Shown here one piece after another: positions 1 through 8,755 of a DNA stretch of 64,000 bases (its first letter is position 1; every line of letters starts with the position of its first letter). The DNA is from Nocardioides sp. Root682 (GTDB lineage: Bacteria > Actinomycetota > Actinomycetes > Propionibacteriales > Nocardioidaceae). The notes below the pieces were generated by a model, which was given only the letters and a program-made list of their open reading frames with translations, was not told the DNA's origin and did not search any database. Where the stretch lies: the NCBI RefSeq assembly GCF_001427795.1, contig NZ_LMHJ01000001.1, forward strand, positions 1,761,664 through 1,825,663. Direction: 5' to 3'. Position numbers and translations under genes: made by a program.

Positions 1-39
1 TACCAACGAGCCCGCTACCAGGGCCCGGAAGCACTCTGA
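1..39 (+). CDS. possible 3' end of an upstream gene (partial)
   Basis: Frame 1 is open from the window edge to a TGA at 37-39 and encodes 12 residues (YQRARYQGPEAL) with mostly G or C in third positions. This would be the tail of a gene starting outside the window. It is too short to identify, and the bases could equally be non-coding. Confidence 0.3.
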   Translation, partial: YQRARYQGPEAL

Positions 40-120
40 ATCCCGGCGGCGGATCCCTTCTCGTGTGACCGCACAGGTCTCCTGATACGGTCCGCCCAAT
101 CTGCGATGGAGGTCTGGAAC

Positions 121-387
121 ATGAACGACGTACAGGGCACGATCCTGGAGATCGTCGGGTCGCTGCTTGAGCGCGCCAACAAGGGCGACGTCGAGGTCAC
201 CCTCGACGCCCCGATCCACGGCGACGGGCTCGGCCTCGACTCGCTCGAGACGGCCGAGCTCTCGGCGCTTCTCGAGGACGAGTTCGGCACCGACCCGTTC
301 GGCGCCGGCCTGATGCCGGAGAACATCTCCGAGATCGTCGCGTTCTACGCGACCGTCGAGGGTGCCGGGGAGTCTGCGCTCGCATGA
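121..387 (+). CDS. acyl carrier protein
   Basis: This 88-residue protein is an acyl carrier protein, a cytoplasmic carrier that holds an acyl group as a thioester on a 4'-phosphopantetheine arm. The arm would attach to Ser41 in the motif GLGLDSLET, and the length is typical. A GGAGG site at 108-112 lies 8 bases before the ATG at 121. An in-frame ATG at 106 overlaps that site and is not a likely start. The stop overlaps the next start by four bases (ATGA), so the reductase-like gene is translationally coupled. With a dehydrogenase and an AMP-forming ligase downstream it is more likely a dedicated carrier than the housekeeping AcpP (inference). Confidence 0.85.
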   Translation: MNDVQGTILEIVGSLLERANKGDVEVTLDAPIHGDGLGLDSLETAELSALLEDEFGTDPFGAGLMPENISEIVAFYATVEGAGESALA

Positions 388-1124
388 CCCAGCGGCCACG
401 CACCATCCTCATCACCGGAGGCAGCAGGGGTCTGGGCGCGGGCATCGTGCAGTCGTTCCTCGACTCGGGCGACCGGGTCGCGACCTGCTCGCGCACCGCG
501 ACCGACGCCGTCCGCGCCTGGGAGAAGGACCCGGACCTCGAAGGCCGCTTCCTCTTCCAGGAAGCAGACCTGGCCGACCGGGCCCAGGCATCGGCCTTCG
601 TGCGGACCGTTCTTGACCAGTGGGGATCGGTGGACGTGCTGGTCAACAACGCGGGCATCGCCCGCGACGGCGTGATCGCCCTGTTCTCCGACGAGGACAG
701 CGACGCGGTCATCGACCTGAACCTCAAGGCGACGATCCACCTCACCCGCCTGGTCGTGCGCAACATGCTCGTCCACGGCGGCGGCCGGATCATCAACATC
801 TCCTCGATCGTGGGCCTCACCGGCTACCGCGGCCTGGGCGTCTACAGCGCGACCAAGGCCGCGCTCGACGGCTTCTCCCGCGCGCTGGCCCGTGAGCTCG
901 GATCCCGCAAGATCACGGTCAACAGCGTGGCCCCCGGCTACCTGCGCACCGAGATGAGCCACGGCCTCGACGAGGAGCAGCTCAACCAGATCGTCCGGCG
1001 CACACCGGCCGGTCGGCTGGGTGAGCCCGACGACATCGCACGTGCCATCCAGTTCCTCGTCGACGAACGCAACGACTGGCTCACCGGACAGGTGATCGTC
1101 GTCGACGGTGGCCTGACCTGTTGA
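384..1124 (+). CDS. SDR-family 3-oxoacyl-ACP reductase-like protein
   Basis: This is a classical short-chain dehydrogenase/reductase of 246 residues. It has the nucleotide-binding motif TGGSRGLG near residues 11-18, the NNAG motif near 88, a catalytic Ser near 141, and YSATK with Tyr154 and Lys158. The C-terminus LTGQVIVVDGG is typical of FabG-like enzymes. It probably reduces a beta-keto acyl group on the adjacent carrier with NADPH. The four-base overlap with the carrier gene supports a shared role. The basic residue after the second glycine fits NADPH, but substrate specificity cannot be read from the sequence. Confidence 0.85.
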   Translation: MTQRPRTILITGGSRGLGAGIVQSFLDSGDRVATCSRTATDAVRAWEKDPDLEGRFLFQEADLADRAQASAFVRTVLDQWGSVDVLVNNAGIARDGVIALFSDEDSDAVIDLNLKATIHLTRLVVRNMLVHGGGRIINISSIVGLTGYRGLGVYSATKAALDGFSRALARELGSRKITVNSVAPGYLRTEMSHGLDEEQLNQIVRRTPAGRLGEPDDIARAIQFLVDERNDWLTGQVIVVDGGLTC

Positions 1125-1161
1125 CCTGCCGCTCGACGGCCAGCACCCCCCAGAGGACGTC

Positions 1162-2004
1162 ATGACGGACCAGTCCTACCAGCCGGCGGACCACTACGAC
1201 CGGGTGACCCAGGCATGGCGCCTGCTCCTCGGCGCCGAGCTGCACTACGGCGTCTTCGCCGACCCCGCGGAGCCGCTCGACGACGCGACGCGGCGGCTGA
1301 CCCAGCTGATGATCGACGGCGCGCGCTTCGAGCCCGGCAACCGCGTGCTCGACGTCGGCTGCGGCACGGGGGCCCAGGCACGTCACAACGCGCAGGCCTT
1401 CGGGGTCGACGTCGTCGGCATCACGACCAGCGGTGTGGGCGTCGACCTCGCCCGTGAGCTCACCGCCGGCGAAGGCTTCACCGAGCACGTCACTTTCGAG
1501 CAGCGCGACGGCACCGACAACGAGTTCCCCGACGCGTCGTTCGACCGCGTCTGGATCCTGGAGTCCTCGCACCTCATGCGCGAGCGCGAGCGGCTCGTGT
1601 CCGAGGCCGTGCGCGTGCTGCGCCCCGGCGGGCGCCTCGTGTGGTGCGACCTGGTCCGGCACCGGACCATCCCGTTCCTGGAGCTGCGCGACCGACGCGA
1701 GGACTTCGCAACCCTCCGCACGGCGTTCGGCGACGCCCGGATGGAGCCGCTGGCGTCGTACCAGGGCTGGTTCGAGGACGCGGGCCTGGTGGTCGAACAG
1801 GCCGAGGACCTGACCGACGCCACGCTGCCGACCTTCCAGGCCTGGCGCGACAATGCGGCGCTCCACCACGACGAAGCCGTCGAGGCGCTCGGGCTCGACG
1901 CCCTACGGGCCTTCGAACGCAGCGCGGACATCCTCGAGGGACTGTGGCGCGACGGCACCTTCGGCTACGGCCTGATCGCCGCTTCCAAGCCGGCCCGAAC
2001 CTAG
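1162..2004 (+). CDS. class I SAM-dependent methyltransferase
   Basis: This 280-residue protein has a Rossmann-type SAM-binding core. Motif I is LDVGCGTGAQ at about residue 63, an acidic SAM-ribose region follows, and post-motif RVWILESSHLM is typical of small-molecule methyltransferases. The N-terminal segment with LHYGVF resembles enzymes related to RebM, tocopherol and glycine methyltransferases. A GAGG site at 1153-1156 precedes the ATG. It lies 37 bases after the reductase gene and 9 before the ligase gene on the same strand, so the four genes likely form one operon. The substrate is unknown; a carrier-bound or free acyl or sugar hydroxyl is possible. Confidence 0.8.
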   Translation: MTDQSYQPADHYDRVTQAWRLLLGAELHYGVFADPAEPLDDATRRLTQLMIDGARFEPGNRVLDVGCGTGAQARHNAQAFGVDVVGITTSGVGVDLARELTAGEGFTEHVTFEQRDGTDNEFPDASFDRVWILESSHLMRERERLVSEAVRVLRPGGRLVWCDLVRHRTIPFLELRDRREDFATLRTAFGDARMEPLASYQGWFEDAGLVVEQAEDLTDATLPTFQAWRDNAALHHDEAVEALGLDALRAFERSADILEGLWRDGTFGYGLIAASKPART

Positions 2005-2013
2005 AGGCGCACG

Positions 2014-3372
2014 ATGATCGAGCTGGTCCGCAGGTTCGCAGCCGCTGACCCCGCGCGGGTCGCGATCATCACTGAGGACGACCAGTGGTCCTACGGGCGT
2101 CTGGCCGCCGAGGCCGACGCGCTGGCCCACGGCCTGCGCGCGTCCGGCACCGACCGCTTCGCGATCGTCAGCAACGACGTGCCCTTCATCGTCGCGCTGA
2201 TGGCGGCCTCCTCGCTGGTCGGCGCGGAAGCGTGCGTCTACGCGCCGGACATCACGACCGAGGACCTCGTCCGACAGGCTGGGACCTTCGGCCACGAGGT
2301 GGTCGCGACGACCCGCACCGATCTCGGTGACCTGCCGGTCACGCTCCGCACGCCCGAGGACCTGCGTGCCGAGGGTCCCCGGATCGACCAGCTGCCCGAC
2401 AGCCGACCGCTGCTGGTGCTCACCACCGGGACCACCGGCCTGCCTCGCGGCGTACGGCACGACTGGTCGCGGCAGCTGAGCCGTACGACGGCCGCCCGCG
2501 ACGCCGCCGGCCAGGTGTGGCTGCTCGCCTACGGCCCCCAGCAGTTCGCGGGTCTCCAGGTCCTGATCCACGTGTTCAGCACCGGTGCCACCCTGATGGC
2601 TCCCCCGGTACGACGTCCGCAGGCCGTGATGGAAGCGCTGCACACCCACGGGGTGGACCACATCAGCGCCACCCCGACCTTCTGGCGGTTCCTGCTCGCC
2701 GAGCTGCGCGCGGACGACCGCCCGGTCCCCTCGCTGCGCCAGATCACCCTCGGCGGCGAGGCGGCGCCCGCTTCACTTCTCGAGGGCCTCACCGAGACCT
2801 TCCCGGAGGCGCGGATCTCGCACATCTACGCCGGTTCCGAGTTCGGGTCGACCGGCTCGGTCCGCGACGGCCAGGGCGGCCTCCCGGCCGCTCTGCTGGA
2901 GCGCGGCGGCGACGGCGACATCAGCCTGAAGATCGTCGACGGCGAGCTGTTCGTCCGGTCCTCCGCGAGCATGCTCGGCTACCACGGCGACACCGACCTG
3001 CCCGAGGGCGAGTGGTGGCCGACCGGCGACGTCGTCGAGGTCGTGGGTGAGCGGATCGAGTTCCGCGGCCGCAAGTCCGACGTGATCAACGTGGGCGGCG
3101 TGAAGGTGCATCCCCTCCCCGTCGAGGAACGGGTGAGCTCCGTGCCCGGCGTCAAGGTCGTGCGCGCCTACGGCCGCACGAACGCCCTGGTTGGCGCGGT
3201 CGTGGCGATCGACGTGGTACCCGACGGAACCGTGGACGAGCGTGCGCTCAAGGAGAGCATCCGTTCTGCGTGCGCGGACCTGCCGAGGCCTTGGCAGCCG
3301 CGGAGCATCCAGGTCGTCGAGGAGACGGCCATGAAGGGCAACAAGATCGTCCGCGGTACCGAGGAACGCTAG
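2014..3372 (+). CDS. AMP-dependent acyl synthetase/ligase (ANL family)
   Basis: This 452-residue adenylate-forming enzyme activates a carboxylic acid with ATP and passes it to CoA or a carrier protein. The signature LTTGTTGLPRG lies near residue 137, YAGSEFGSTG near 271, PTGDVVEV near 335 and GRKSDVINVGG near 350. The catalytic lysine region MKGNKIVRG is near the C-terminus, so both the large N-domain and the mobile C-domain are present. The protein is shorter than typical fatty acyl-CoA ligases (about 500-550). Its operon partner is a carrier protein, so loading that carrier is a reasonable inference. Its stop shares the palindrome CTAG at 3369-3372 with the convergent flippase gene. Confidence 0.8.
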   Translation: MIELVRRFAAADPARVAIITEDDQWSYGRLAAEADALAHGLRASGTDRFAIVSNDVPFIVALMAASSLVGAEACVYAPDITTEDLVRQAGTFGHEVVATTRTDLGDLPVTLRTPEDLRAEGPRIDQLPDSRPLLVLTTGTTGLPRGVRHDWSRQLSRTTAARDAAGQVWLLAYGPQQFAGLQVLIHVFSTGATLMAPPVRRPQAVMEALHTHGVDHISATPTFWRFLLAELRADDRPVPSLRQITLGGEAAPASLLEGLTETFPEARISHIYAGSEFGSTGSVRDGQGGLPAALLERGGDGDISLKIVDGELFVRSSASMLGYHGDTDLPEGEWWPTGDVVEVVGERIEFRGRKSDVINVGGVKVHPLPVEERVSSVPGVKVVRAYGRTNALVGAVVAIDVVPDGTVDERALKESIRSACADLPRPWQPRSIQVVEETAMKGNKIVRGTEER

Positions 3373-4691
3373 GCGCGGCGCCCGGCTCCCGCGGGACGCC
3401 GCGCGTGCTTCCCGGGCGTCGCCTTCGGTGCCTGCACTGCCTGCGGTTCGGGCGCGTCGCCGCGGCCCTTCCACCACAACGCGACCCACCAGCACACCGT
3501 GGAGATGCCGGTGCCGACCGCCATCCCCCACAACCCGCCCTCGGCATCGCCGAGCGCGGCTCCGACGACCATGCTCACGCCGACGAGGGCGATGCTGATG
3601 ACATCGGTCCACATGGCGACCTGGATGTGGTGGCGGCCGATCAGGGCGGCCCGCACCCCGCTCTGCGCTGCCATCAGGAGGACCTTCAGGCTGACCGCCA
3701 GCATCAGTGGTTCGACGATCTCCCAGGAGTCACCCAGCACGGCGCGGCCCACGACGTCGGGCAGGAACACCAGCAGCACCAGGTTGAGCAGGCCGACGAT
3801 CGCCGAGATCACGATCGCCCGGCGGACGTGGTGCCAGTAGGCCCCCGGCACCTCCCGGTCGCGGGCGACGTCGGCCGCCGCAGCAGTCGCGACGGCCATC
3901 TGCACCGCCGTGCTGGGCGCTGCCAGCAAGGTGGCGGACCTGAAGGCGGCGACGGCCAGTGCGTCGCTGAACACCGTCATCAACGAGGCCGTCACAAGAG
4001 CCGTGCCGCTGGCCGACAGGCCGCCGACCAGGGAGCGCCACGAGAAGTGCCAGCGCTCCCGCAGCCACGTGCGCCACGCGCCTGCGGGCAGTCCGTTCTG
4101 GGCGAACACCCACAGCGACGCGATCCCGCCGGGCAGCGCCCAGGCGAAGATCAGCCAGCTCAGGGTGGTCCGGTCGAGGGCGATGGTCGCGCCGAACGTG
4201 GCCACCATCAGCACGACCCAGATCAGGTCAAGGCTGACGGCGCCCGCCGGGCGCTGGCGCGCGATCGCCAGGTAGCGGCCCACGTCATGGACCAGGAGCA
4301 GCGGCAGCAGCGCGCCCAGCACGATGATCGGCATGCCCAGGGGGCTGTCGACGGCGGCGAGGGCGAGCCCGGGCACGACGCACAGCACCCCGGTGAACAG
4401 GGACAGGGCGAGGGTCGAGGAGAGGATCGCGCGCGGCTGGTTGTCGGCATCCTCGGGGTGCACCAGGACGGTCGTCGAGATCATGCTGCGCAGCGCGACC
4501 TGGGCGACCCAGTACACCATCATCACGAGGCTGAAGCGCCCGAAGTCTGCGGGCGCGAGGACGTGCGCGGCCCAGATCAGCGCCGCGATGTTGGAGACGC
4601 TGGAGAGCAGCTGGTCGACGGTGACCAGGCTCAGCCGGCGATCGGCAGAGGCCACCGTCACGTCATCGCTCTGCGCTGCACCTTCGTTCAC
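3369..4691 (-). CDS. polysaccharide flippase-like membrane protein (MOP superfamily)
   Basis: This 440-residue protein is made almost entirely of hydrophobic segments, about 12-14 helices, with the N-terminal pattern LLSSVSNIAALIWAAHVLAPADFGRFSL typical of Wzx/RfbX-type flippases shortened here to its hallmark ALIWAAHVLAPADFGRF. Such proteins move lipid-linked sugar units across the membrane. The neighbouring polymerase, phosphoglycosyl transferase and glycosyltransferases fit that role. I chose the GTG at 4691 because TAATGAT lies 6 bases upstream, a leaderless pattern common in this window. A longer reading frame extends to 4793 but runs into the divergent gene's leader. Confidence 0.8.
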   Translation of the reverse strand: MNEGAAQSDDVTVASADRRLSLVTVDQLLSSVSNIAALIWAAHVLAPADFGRFSLVMMVYWVAQVALRSMISTTVLVHPEDADNQPRAILSSTLALSLFTGVLCVVPGLALAAVDSPLGMPIIVLGALLPLLLVHDVGRYLAIARQRPAGAVSLDLIWVVLMVATFGATIALDRTTLSWLIFAWALPGGIASLWVFAQNGLPAGAWRTWLRERWHFSWRSLVGGLSASGTALVTASLMTVFSDALAVAAFRSATLLAAPSTAVQMAVATAAAADVARDREVPGAYWHHVRRAIVISAIVGLLNLVLLVFLPDVVGRAVLGDSWEIVEPLMLAVSLKVLLMAAQSGVRAALIGRHHIQVAMWTDVISIALVGVSMVVGAALGDAEGGLWGMAVGTGISTVCWWVALWWKGRGDAPEPQAVQAPKATPGKHARRPAGAGRRA

Positions 4692-4697
4692 GCCGAG

Positions 4698-4704
4698 ATC
4701 ATTA
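4698..4704 (-). promoter_or_regulatory. candidate leaderless promoter -10 of flippase gene
   Basis: The minus strand reads TAATGAT, then CTCGGC, then the GTG start at 4691. This matches the spacing of -10 elements for transcripts that begin at the start codon. No Shine-Dalgarno sequence is present. Confidence 0.4.
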
Positions 4705-4810
4705 CAGACAATCGGGGTGCGACTTCGCAGAACGTCTAGACCGCGTGATCGTTGTGCCAGTGTTGGACGGCCCCCCAGCCGTCGCTGACTCAATGGAGAA
4801 TGCTCACGCC

Positions 4811-5803
4811 ATGAGATCCACCCTTTTCCGCGCCCGGGCGTCGATACGCGTACAGAAGCAGCTGACGCGCGTTCGCAAGCTCCGCGACCGCTGGATCGAC
4901 CACCCGTCCCGGCAGATCGAGCAGGCGCGCCGCCAGCTGCTCACCGGCGATGTCGACGTGCTGGTCCTCGGCGACAGCTCGACCCTGTGCTGGTCGCTGC
5001 GCGACACCGACCGCACCATGATCCCGGAGCTGCTCGGGCAGCGCCTCGGCAGCAACGTCGTCTCCGTCGCCGGTCCCGGCTACGGCGCCCGTGTCTACAG
5101 CGAGGTGCTCCGGATCCTCGGCACCCTCGAGCAGCGGCCGAAGGCAGTGGTGATCGCAACGGCGATCCGGGCGACCTCCGGCACCCACATCGTCGAGCAC
5201 CCCACGACCAGCTACGCACGGTCCCTGGCGTCCCTGGCGAAGGTCAAGACCGCCAGGCGCCGGGTCCGGTCGCTGGGGCGCGGCGGCAGCTTCATCACCC
5301 CCGAGGCGGATGCGGCATACCGCGCACTGCCCGTGCACTCGCGCTGGGCCGACGACGTCACGATCGGTGACTACCGCAAGCAGCTCGAGGGCCAGGGACC
5401 GCCGCCGTGGCCGATCGAGCTCGAGAAGCTGCGCTTCGACTTCTTCCACGGCGAGTACGTCCGCGACGATGATCCGCAGCTCGCGAAGCTCACCGAGCTG
5501 GGCCGTCAGATCGACGCCTACGGCGTGCCCACGGTCGTGTACTGGACGCGCCCGCCCAAGCAGCGCGGCGAGATGCACTTCCCCGGCGAGTTCGAGGACC
5601 ACGTCCGCGCGAACCTCGCGGTCGTCGAGGGTGCCCTGGTGAAGGACTGCACCTCGGTCACCGGGATGATCGACGTCGACCTCGAGGACGAGGACTACGA
5701 GGACAGCCAGAACGGCAACGAGCACTACAGCTTCTCCGGCCGCACCAAGCTGACCGACGCCATCGCCGACCGCATTCGTGACCTCACCGAGGAGCTTTCT
5801 TGA
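4811..5803 (+). CDS. SGNH/GDSL-type hydrolase-like protein
   Basis: This 330-residue protein has a GDSL-like block I, VLVLGDSSTLCWS near residue 50, with the candidate nucleophile Ser after GD. A C-terminal NGNEHYSFSG segment could supply the block V histidine. Members act as esterases, or add or remove O-acetyl groups on glycans. No signal peptide is evident; the N-terminus is basic, so it appears cytoplasmic. A GGAG site at 4795-4798 supports the ATG at 4811, although in-frame ATGs exist at 4745 and 4793. It is coupled to the next methyltransferase by a four-base overlap, so polymer modification is the likely role (inference). Confidence 0.65.
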   Translation: MRSTLFRARASIRVQKQLTRVRKLRDRWIDHPSRQIEQARRQLLTGDVDVLVLGDSSTLCWSLRDTDRTMIPELLGQRLGSNVVSVAGPGYGARVYSEVLRILGTLEQRPKAVVIATAIRATSGTHIVEHPTTSYARSLASLAKVKTARRRVRSLGRGGSFITPEADAAYRALPVHSRWADDVTIGDYRKQLEGQGPPPWPIELEKLRFDFFHGEYVRDDDPQLAKLTELGRQIDAYGVPTVVYWTRPPKQRGEMHFPGEFEDHVRANLAVVEGALVKDCTSVTGMIDVDLEDEDYEDSQNGNEHYSFSGRTKLTDAIADRIRDLTEELS

Positions 5804-6561
5804 CCATCCATGCGTGCCCGGTCTGCGGGACATCGATGGCCAGCTTCGACACCGCGATCGTGCTCGAGAAGCACGAGGCGCACTACCACCGGTGCCCGTC
5901 GTGCGGAATGGTCGCAACGCTCGAGACCCCGTGGCTCGAAGAGGCCTACTCGACGGCGATCCACGCTGCCGACACCGGCCTTCTGCGGCGGGCGCGCCGA
6001 TTCAGCGCCATGACGAACGCCGTGATCGGCTTCGAGGGCCTGAAGCGTGGTCGATTCCTTGACTGGGCCGGCGGGTACGGCGTCTTCACCCAGATGATGC
6101 GCGACCGCGGACTCGACTACTGGCAGCACGACGACTTCGCCACCCCCCTGTTCGCCGCCGAGTACGCCGACGACGGCGAAGGTCGCTACGACCTGATCAC
6201 GGCGTTCGAGGTCATGGAGCACCTGGCCGACCCGCGGGCACAGCTCGCTCCCGTCGCCGCCCGTACCGACCGGCTGCTGTTCACCACGCAGCTCCTGCCC
6301 GATCCCGCGCCGCGGGTCGGCGAGTGGTGGTACTACATGCCGCCGGTCGGCCAGCACATCTCGTTCCACACGGTCGCGTCGTTGCGGCTCGTCGGCAAGG
6401 ACCTCGGGTTCGAGCTCACCAGCAACGGTGCCGGGTGGCACCTCTTCCACCGGGACCCGATCGACCTGCGGACCCGGGCGTTGCTGTCCGAGGCGACGAT
6501 CACTGGTGGACGGCGGGTCCGTCAGTTGCGCGCACGCGCGACTGCGCTCCTCGGCCGCTGA
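5800..6561 (+). CDS. class I SAM methyltransferase with N-terminal zinc-ribbon-like motif
   Basis: This 253-residue protein begins with two CxxC pairs (CPVCG and CPSCG) about 28 residues apart, consistent with a small zinc-binding knuckle. A SAM-binding core follows, with FLDWAGGYGVF near residue 86 and YDLITAFEVMEHL near 129. The layout resembles a reduced sugar methyltransferase of the NovU/TylC3 type. The start is TTG at 5800, overlapping the previous stop and preceded by GGAG at 5791-5794. It is one of four methyltransferases in the glycan locus and probably methylates a nucleotide sugar or glycan hydroxyl. The exact substrate cannot be told. Confidence 0.75.
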   Translation: MTIHACPVCGTSMASFDTAIVLEKHEAHYHRCPSCGMVATLETPWLEEAYSTAIHAADTGLLRRARRFSAMTNAVIGFEGLKRGRFLDWAGGYGVFTQMMRDRGLDYWQHDDFATPLFAAEYADDGEGRYDLITAFEVMEHLADPRAQLAPVAARTDRLLFTTQLLPDPAPRVGEWWYYMPPVGQHISFHTVASLRLVGKDLGFELTSNGAGWHLFHRDPIDLRTRALLSEATITGGRRVRQLRARATALLGR

Positions 6562-6621
6562 CGCGACCGCGCCTCAGGACGGGCGCACGAGACGTTCGCC
6601 TGAACGACCTCGCGAGCGGCC

Positions 6622-7620
6622 TCAGCCGCGCTCGAGCTCCTGCTTGTGCTGCACCAGCCGGCCGAGGTGCTCGACGTCGGCATCGACCATGATCGCCGCC
6701 AATGCCTTGGCGTCGGTGTCCGCCTTCCAGCCGAGCACGTCGCGGGCCTTCGACGGGTCCCCGATGAGCGCGTCGACCTCGGTCGGCCGCTCGTAGGACT
6801 CGTTGTAGCGCACGTGGTCCTCCCAGTTGAGGCCCGCGTGGGAGAAGGCTTCCGCGCAGAACTCCCGCACGGTGGTGCCGATGCCGGTCGCGAGCACGAA
6901 GTCCTGGGGCTCGTCCTGCTGGAGCATCCGCCACATGCCCTCGACGTACTCGGGCGCGAATCCCCAGTCCCGGACGGCGTCCAGGTTGCCGAGCTCGAGG
7001 TGATCGGTGATGCCGAGCTTGATCGAGGCGACGCCCAGGGTGATCTTGCGGGTCACGAAGCTCTCGCCGCGGCGCGGCGACTCGTGGTTGAACAGGATGC
7101 CGGAGACCGCGAACAGGTCGTAGGCCTCGCGGTAGTTGACGGTGACCCAGTGGGAGTACAGCTTCGCTGCGCCGTACGGCGAGCGCGGGTAGAACACGGT
7201 CGATTCGCTCTGGGGCGGCGGGGTCGCGCCGAACATCTCCGACGTGGAGGCCTGGTAGAACCGGCAGTCCAGCTTGGCCGCACGGATCGCCTCGAGCAGC
7301 CGCAACGTGCCGACCGCGTCGGTCGAGGCGGTGTACTCGGGCAGCTCGAACGACACCTTCACGTGACTCTGCGCGCCGAGGTTGTAGACCTCCTGCGGCT
7401 CGATGTCGCGGATCTGGTTGCTGAGACTGACCCCGTCGGTCAGGTCGCCGTAGTGCAGGTGCAGCCCGGAGGTGCCGTGCAGGTGGTCGATCCGGCTGCG
7501 GTTCAGGGTCGATGAACGACGGACGAGTCCGTGGACCTCGTAGCCCTTCGACAGGAGGAGTTCGGCGAGGTAGGAGCCGTCCTGACCGGTGATACCCGTG
7601 ATGAGTGCGCGCTTTGTCAC
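6622..7620 (-). CDS. gmd: GDP-mannose 4,6-dehydratase
   Basis: This 332-residue extended SDR enzyme converts GDP-D-mannose to GDP-4-keto-6-deoxy-D-mannose with NADP. The N-terminal [12 protein letters not shown] motif is characteristic of GMD. The catalytic region carries STSEMFG and [10 protein letters not shown] (Tyr and Lys). The segments [17 protein letters not shown] and [21 protein letters not shown] are near-diagnostic in their short cores SPRRGE and RDWGFAPEY. The GTG at 7620 is preceded by a TACTGT -10 at 6 bases and no Shine-Dalgarno site. A longer upstream frame runs through the divergent glycosyltransferase and is not real. It supplies a deoxy-sugar precursor for the polymer. Confidence 0.92.
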   Translation of the reverse strand: MTKRALITGITGQDGSYLAELLLSKGYEVHGLVRRSSTLNRSRIDHLHGTSGLHLHYGDLTDGVSLSNQIRDIEPQEVYNLGAQSHVKVSFELPEYTASTDAVGTLRLLEAIRAAKLDCRFYQASTSEMFGATPPPQSESTVFYPRSPYGAAKLYSHWVTVNYREAYDLFAVSGILFNHESPRRGESFVTRKITLGVASIKLGITDHLELGNLDAVRDWGFAPEYVEGMWRMLQQDEPQDFVLATGIGTTVREFCAEAFSHAGLNWEDHVRYNESYERPTEVDALIGDPSKARDVLGWKADTDAKALAAIMVDADVEHLGRLVQHKQELERG

Positions 7621-7626
7621 GGGGGC

Positions 7627-7636
7627 ACAGTATCGT
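7627..7636. promoter_or_regulatory. candidate bidirectional leaderless promoter between gmd and glycosyltransferase
   Basis: Only 24 bases separate the divergent start codons at 7620 and 7645. The sequence ACAGTATCGT holds a minus-strand TACTGT (7632-7627, 6 bases before the gmd GTG). It also holds a plus-strand TATCGT (7631-7636, 8 bases before the glycosyltransferase ATG). The two -10 elements share the central TA. There is no room for a Shine-Dalgarno site on either side. Confidence 0.5.
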
Positions 7637-7644
7637 CGCGCCTC

Positions 7645-8703
7645 ATGCATGTGGTCGTGGACGCCGTCGTTGTCCGGACAGGCAGCGTGACGATCGTGCT
7701 GGAGCACCTCGTCCGCGCCTGGTCCGAGACCTTTCCCGAGGACTCGATCTCGGTGCTGTTCGGACCCGAGGGCCAGACCTTCCCGTTGCCCGAAGGCGCC
7801 CACGCCGAGGTGCTCTCCCAGCCTGCTGGGCCGCTCGGCGGCCTCTGGCTCCGGTCCGTCGCCGTCCGCAGGGCCGCGCACCGGCTCGGGGCGGACGCCG
7901 TCCTTGCCGGCGTCCCCGCGAGCGGCCTGCTCGGCTCGAAGGCGCCTCGTGGCGTGATCCTGTACGACCTGCGCTTCGAGCTGCGCCCGGAGCAGTTCTC
8001 CCGGAAGACGCGGATCGCGCGTCGCCTCTCGTGGGGGTGGAGCATGCGGCTCGCCGAGGGCATCTTCACCATCTCCGACCGCACCCTCGACGACCTCGCC
8101 GAGCACCACCCACGCCTCGCGCGACGGGCCGTCGCCGCACCCCTCGGCTCCGATCACGCGCTGGCCTGGCACGCTCCGCAGAGCGACGGGACGCCGTACG
8201 CCATCGCGTTCGGCCACTACGGCAACAAGAACGCCGATGCGGTCATCGACGGCTGGGCTGCCTTCTGCGCCACCCGCACCGACTGGCAGCTGCGCCTGGT
8301 CGGGATGGGCAAGGCAGATCGCGATGCCGCCGCCGAGCAGGTACGACGGCTCGGGATCGAGGACCACGTCGAGCTCATGCCGTGGCTCGACGACGATGCG
8401 TTCCAGACCTGCTTCGCGGGCGCCGGCCTGGTGCTCTTCCCCTCCGACTTCGAAGGGTTCGGGCTGCCCGCCGCGGAGGCCCTGCGGCTCGGCATCCCGG
8501 CGGTGATCTCGCCGGATCCAGCGCTCGCCGAGGTCACGGGGGGACACGCGGTGACGGCGCGGTCGACCACGGCCGCCGACCTCGCCGACGCGATCCGCGC
8601 CGCGCTCGACCTGACGCCCCGACAGCTCGCTGCCGGGCAGGCCTTCGCCGAGACGTTCTCCTGGCGTCGTACCGCGGAAGTGATCCGCGCGGGCCTGCGC
8701 TGA
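7645..8703 (+). CDS. glycosyltransferase, GT4-like (GT-B fold)
   Basis: This 352-residue protein is a GT-B retaining glycosyltransferase. The C-terminal half has the hallmark donor-binding segment [19 protein letters not shown] near residue 269, and the [10 protein letters not shown] region before it is typical of family 1/4 enzymes. It likely transfers a sugar from a nucleotide donor, plausibly the GDP-linked sugar made next door, to a lipid-linked glycan at the inner face of the membrane. The ATG at 7645 is the only start compatible with the divergent gmd gene. The donor and linkage are not deducible. Confidence 0.8.
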   Translation: MHVVVDAVVVRTGSVTIVLEHLVRAWSETFPEDSISVLFGPEGQTFPLPEGAHAEVLSQPAGPLGGLWLRSVAVRRAAHRLGADAVLAGVPASGLLGSKAPRGVILYDLRFELRPEQFSRKTRIARRLSWGWSMRLAEGIFTISDRTLDDLAEHHPRLARRAVAAPLGSDHALAWHAPQSDGTPYAIAFGHYGNKNADAVIDGWAAFCATRTDWQLRLVGMGKADRDAAAEQVRRLGIEDHVELMPWLDDDAFQTCFAGAGLVLFPSDFEGFGLPAAEALRLGIPAVISPDPALAEVTGGHAVTARSTTAADLADAIRAALDLTPRQLAAGQAFAETFSWRRTAEVIRAGLR

Positions 8704-8755
8704 CGCCGACCTGCTGTACTACCGACCGAAACCCCTGCTGCCACGGAGACCATCG

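Noticed and set aside
3369-3372. Shared stop palindrome CTAG between two convergent genes
   Set aside because: It is a simple overlap of two TAG stops and needs no special explanation.
6622-8547. 641-residue extension of gmd on the minus strand
   Set aside because: The extra N-terminal part is antisense to a real glycosyltransferase and has no ribosome site. The GMD fold starts at the GTG at 7620.
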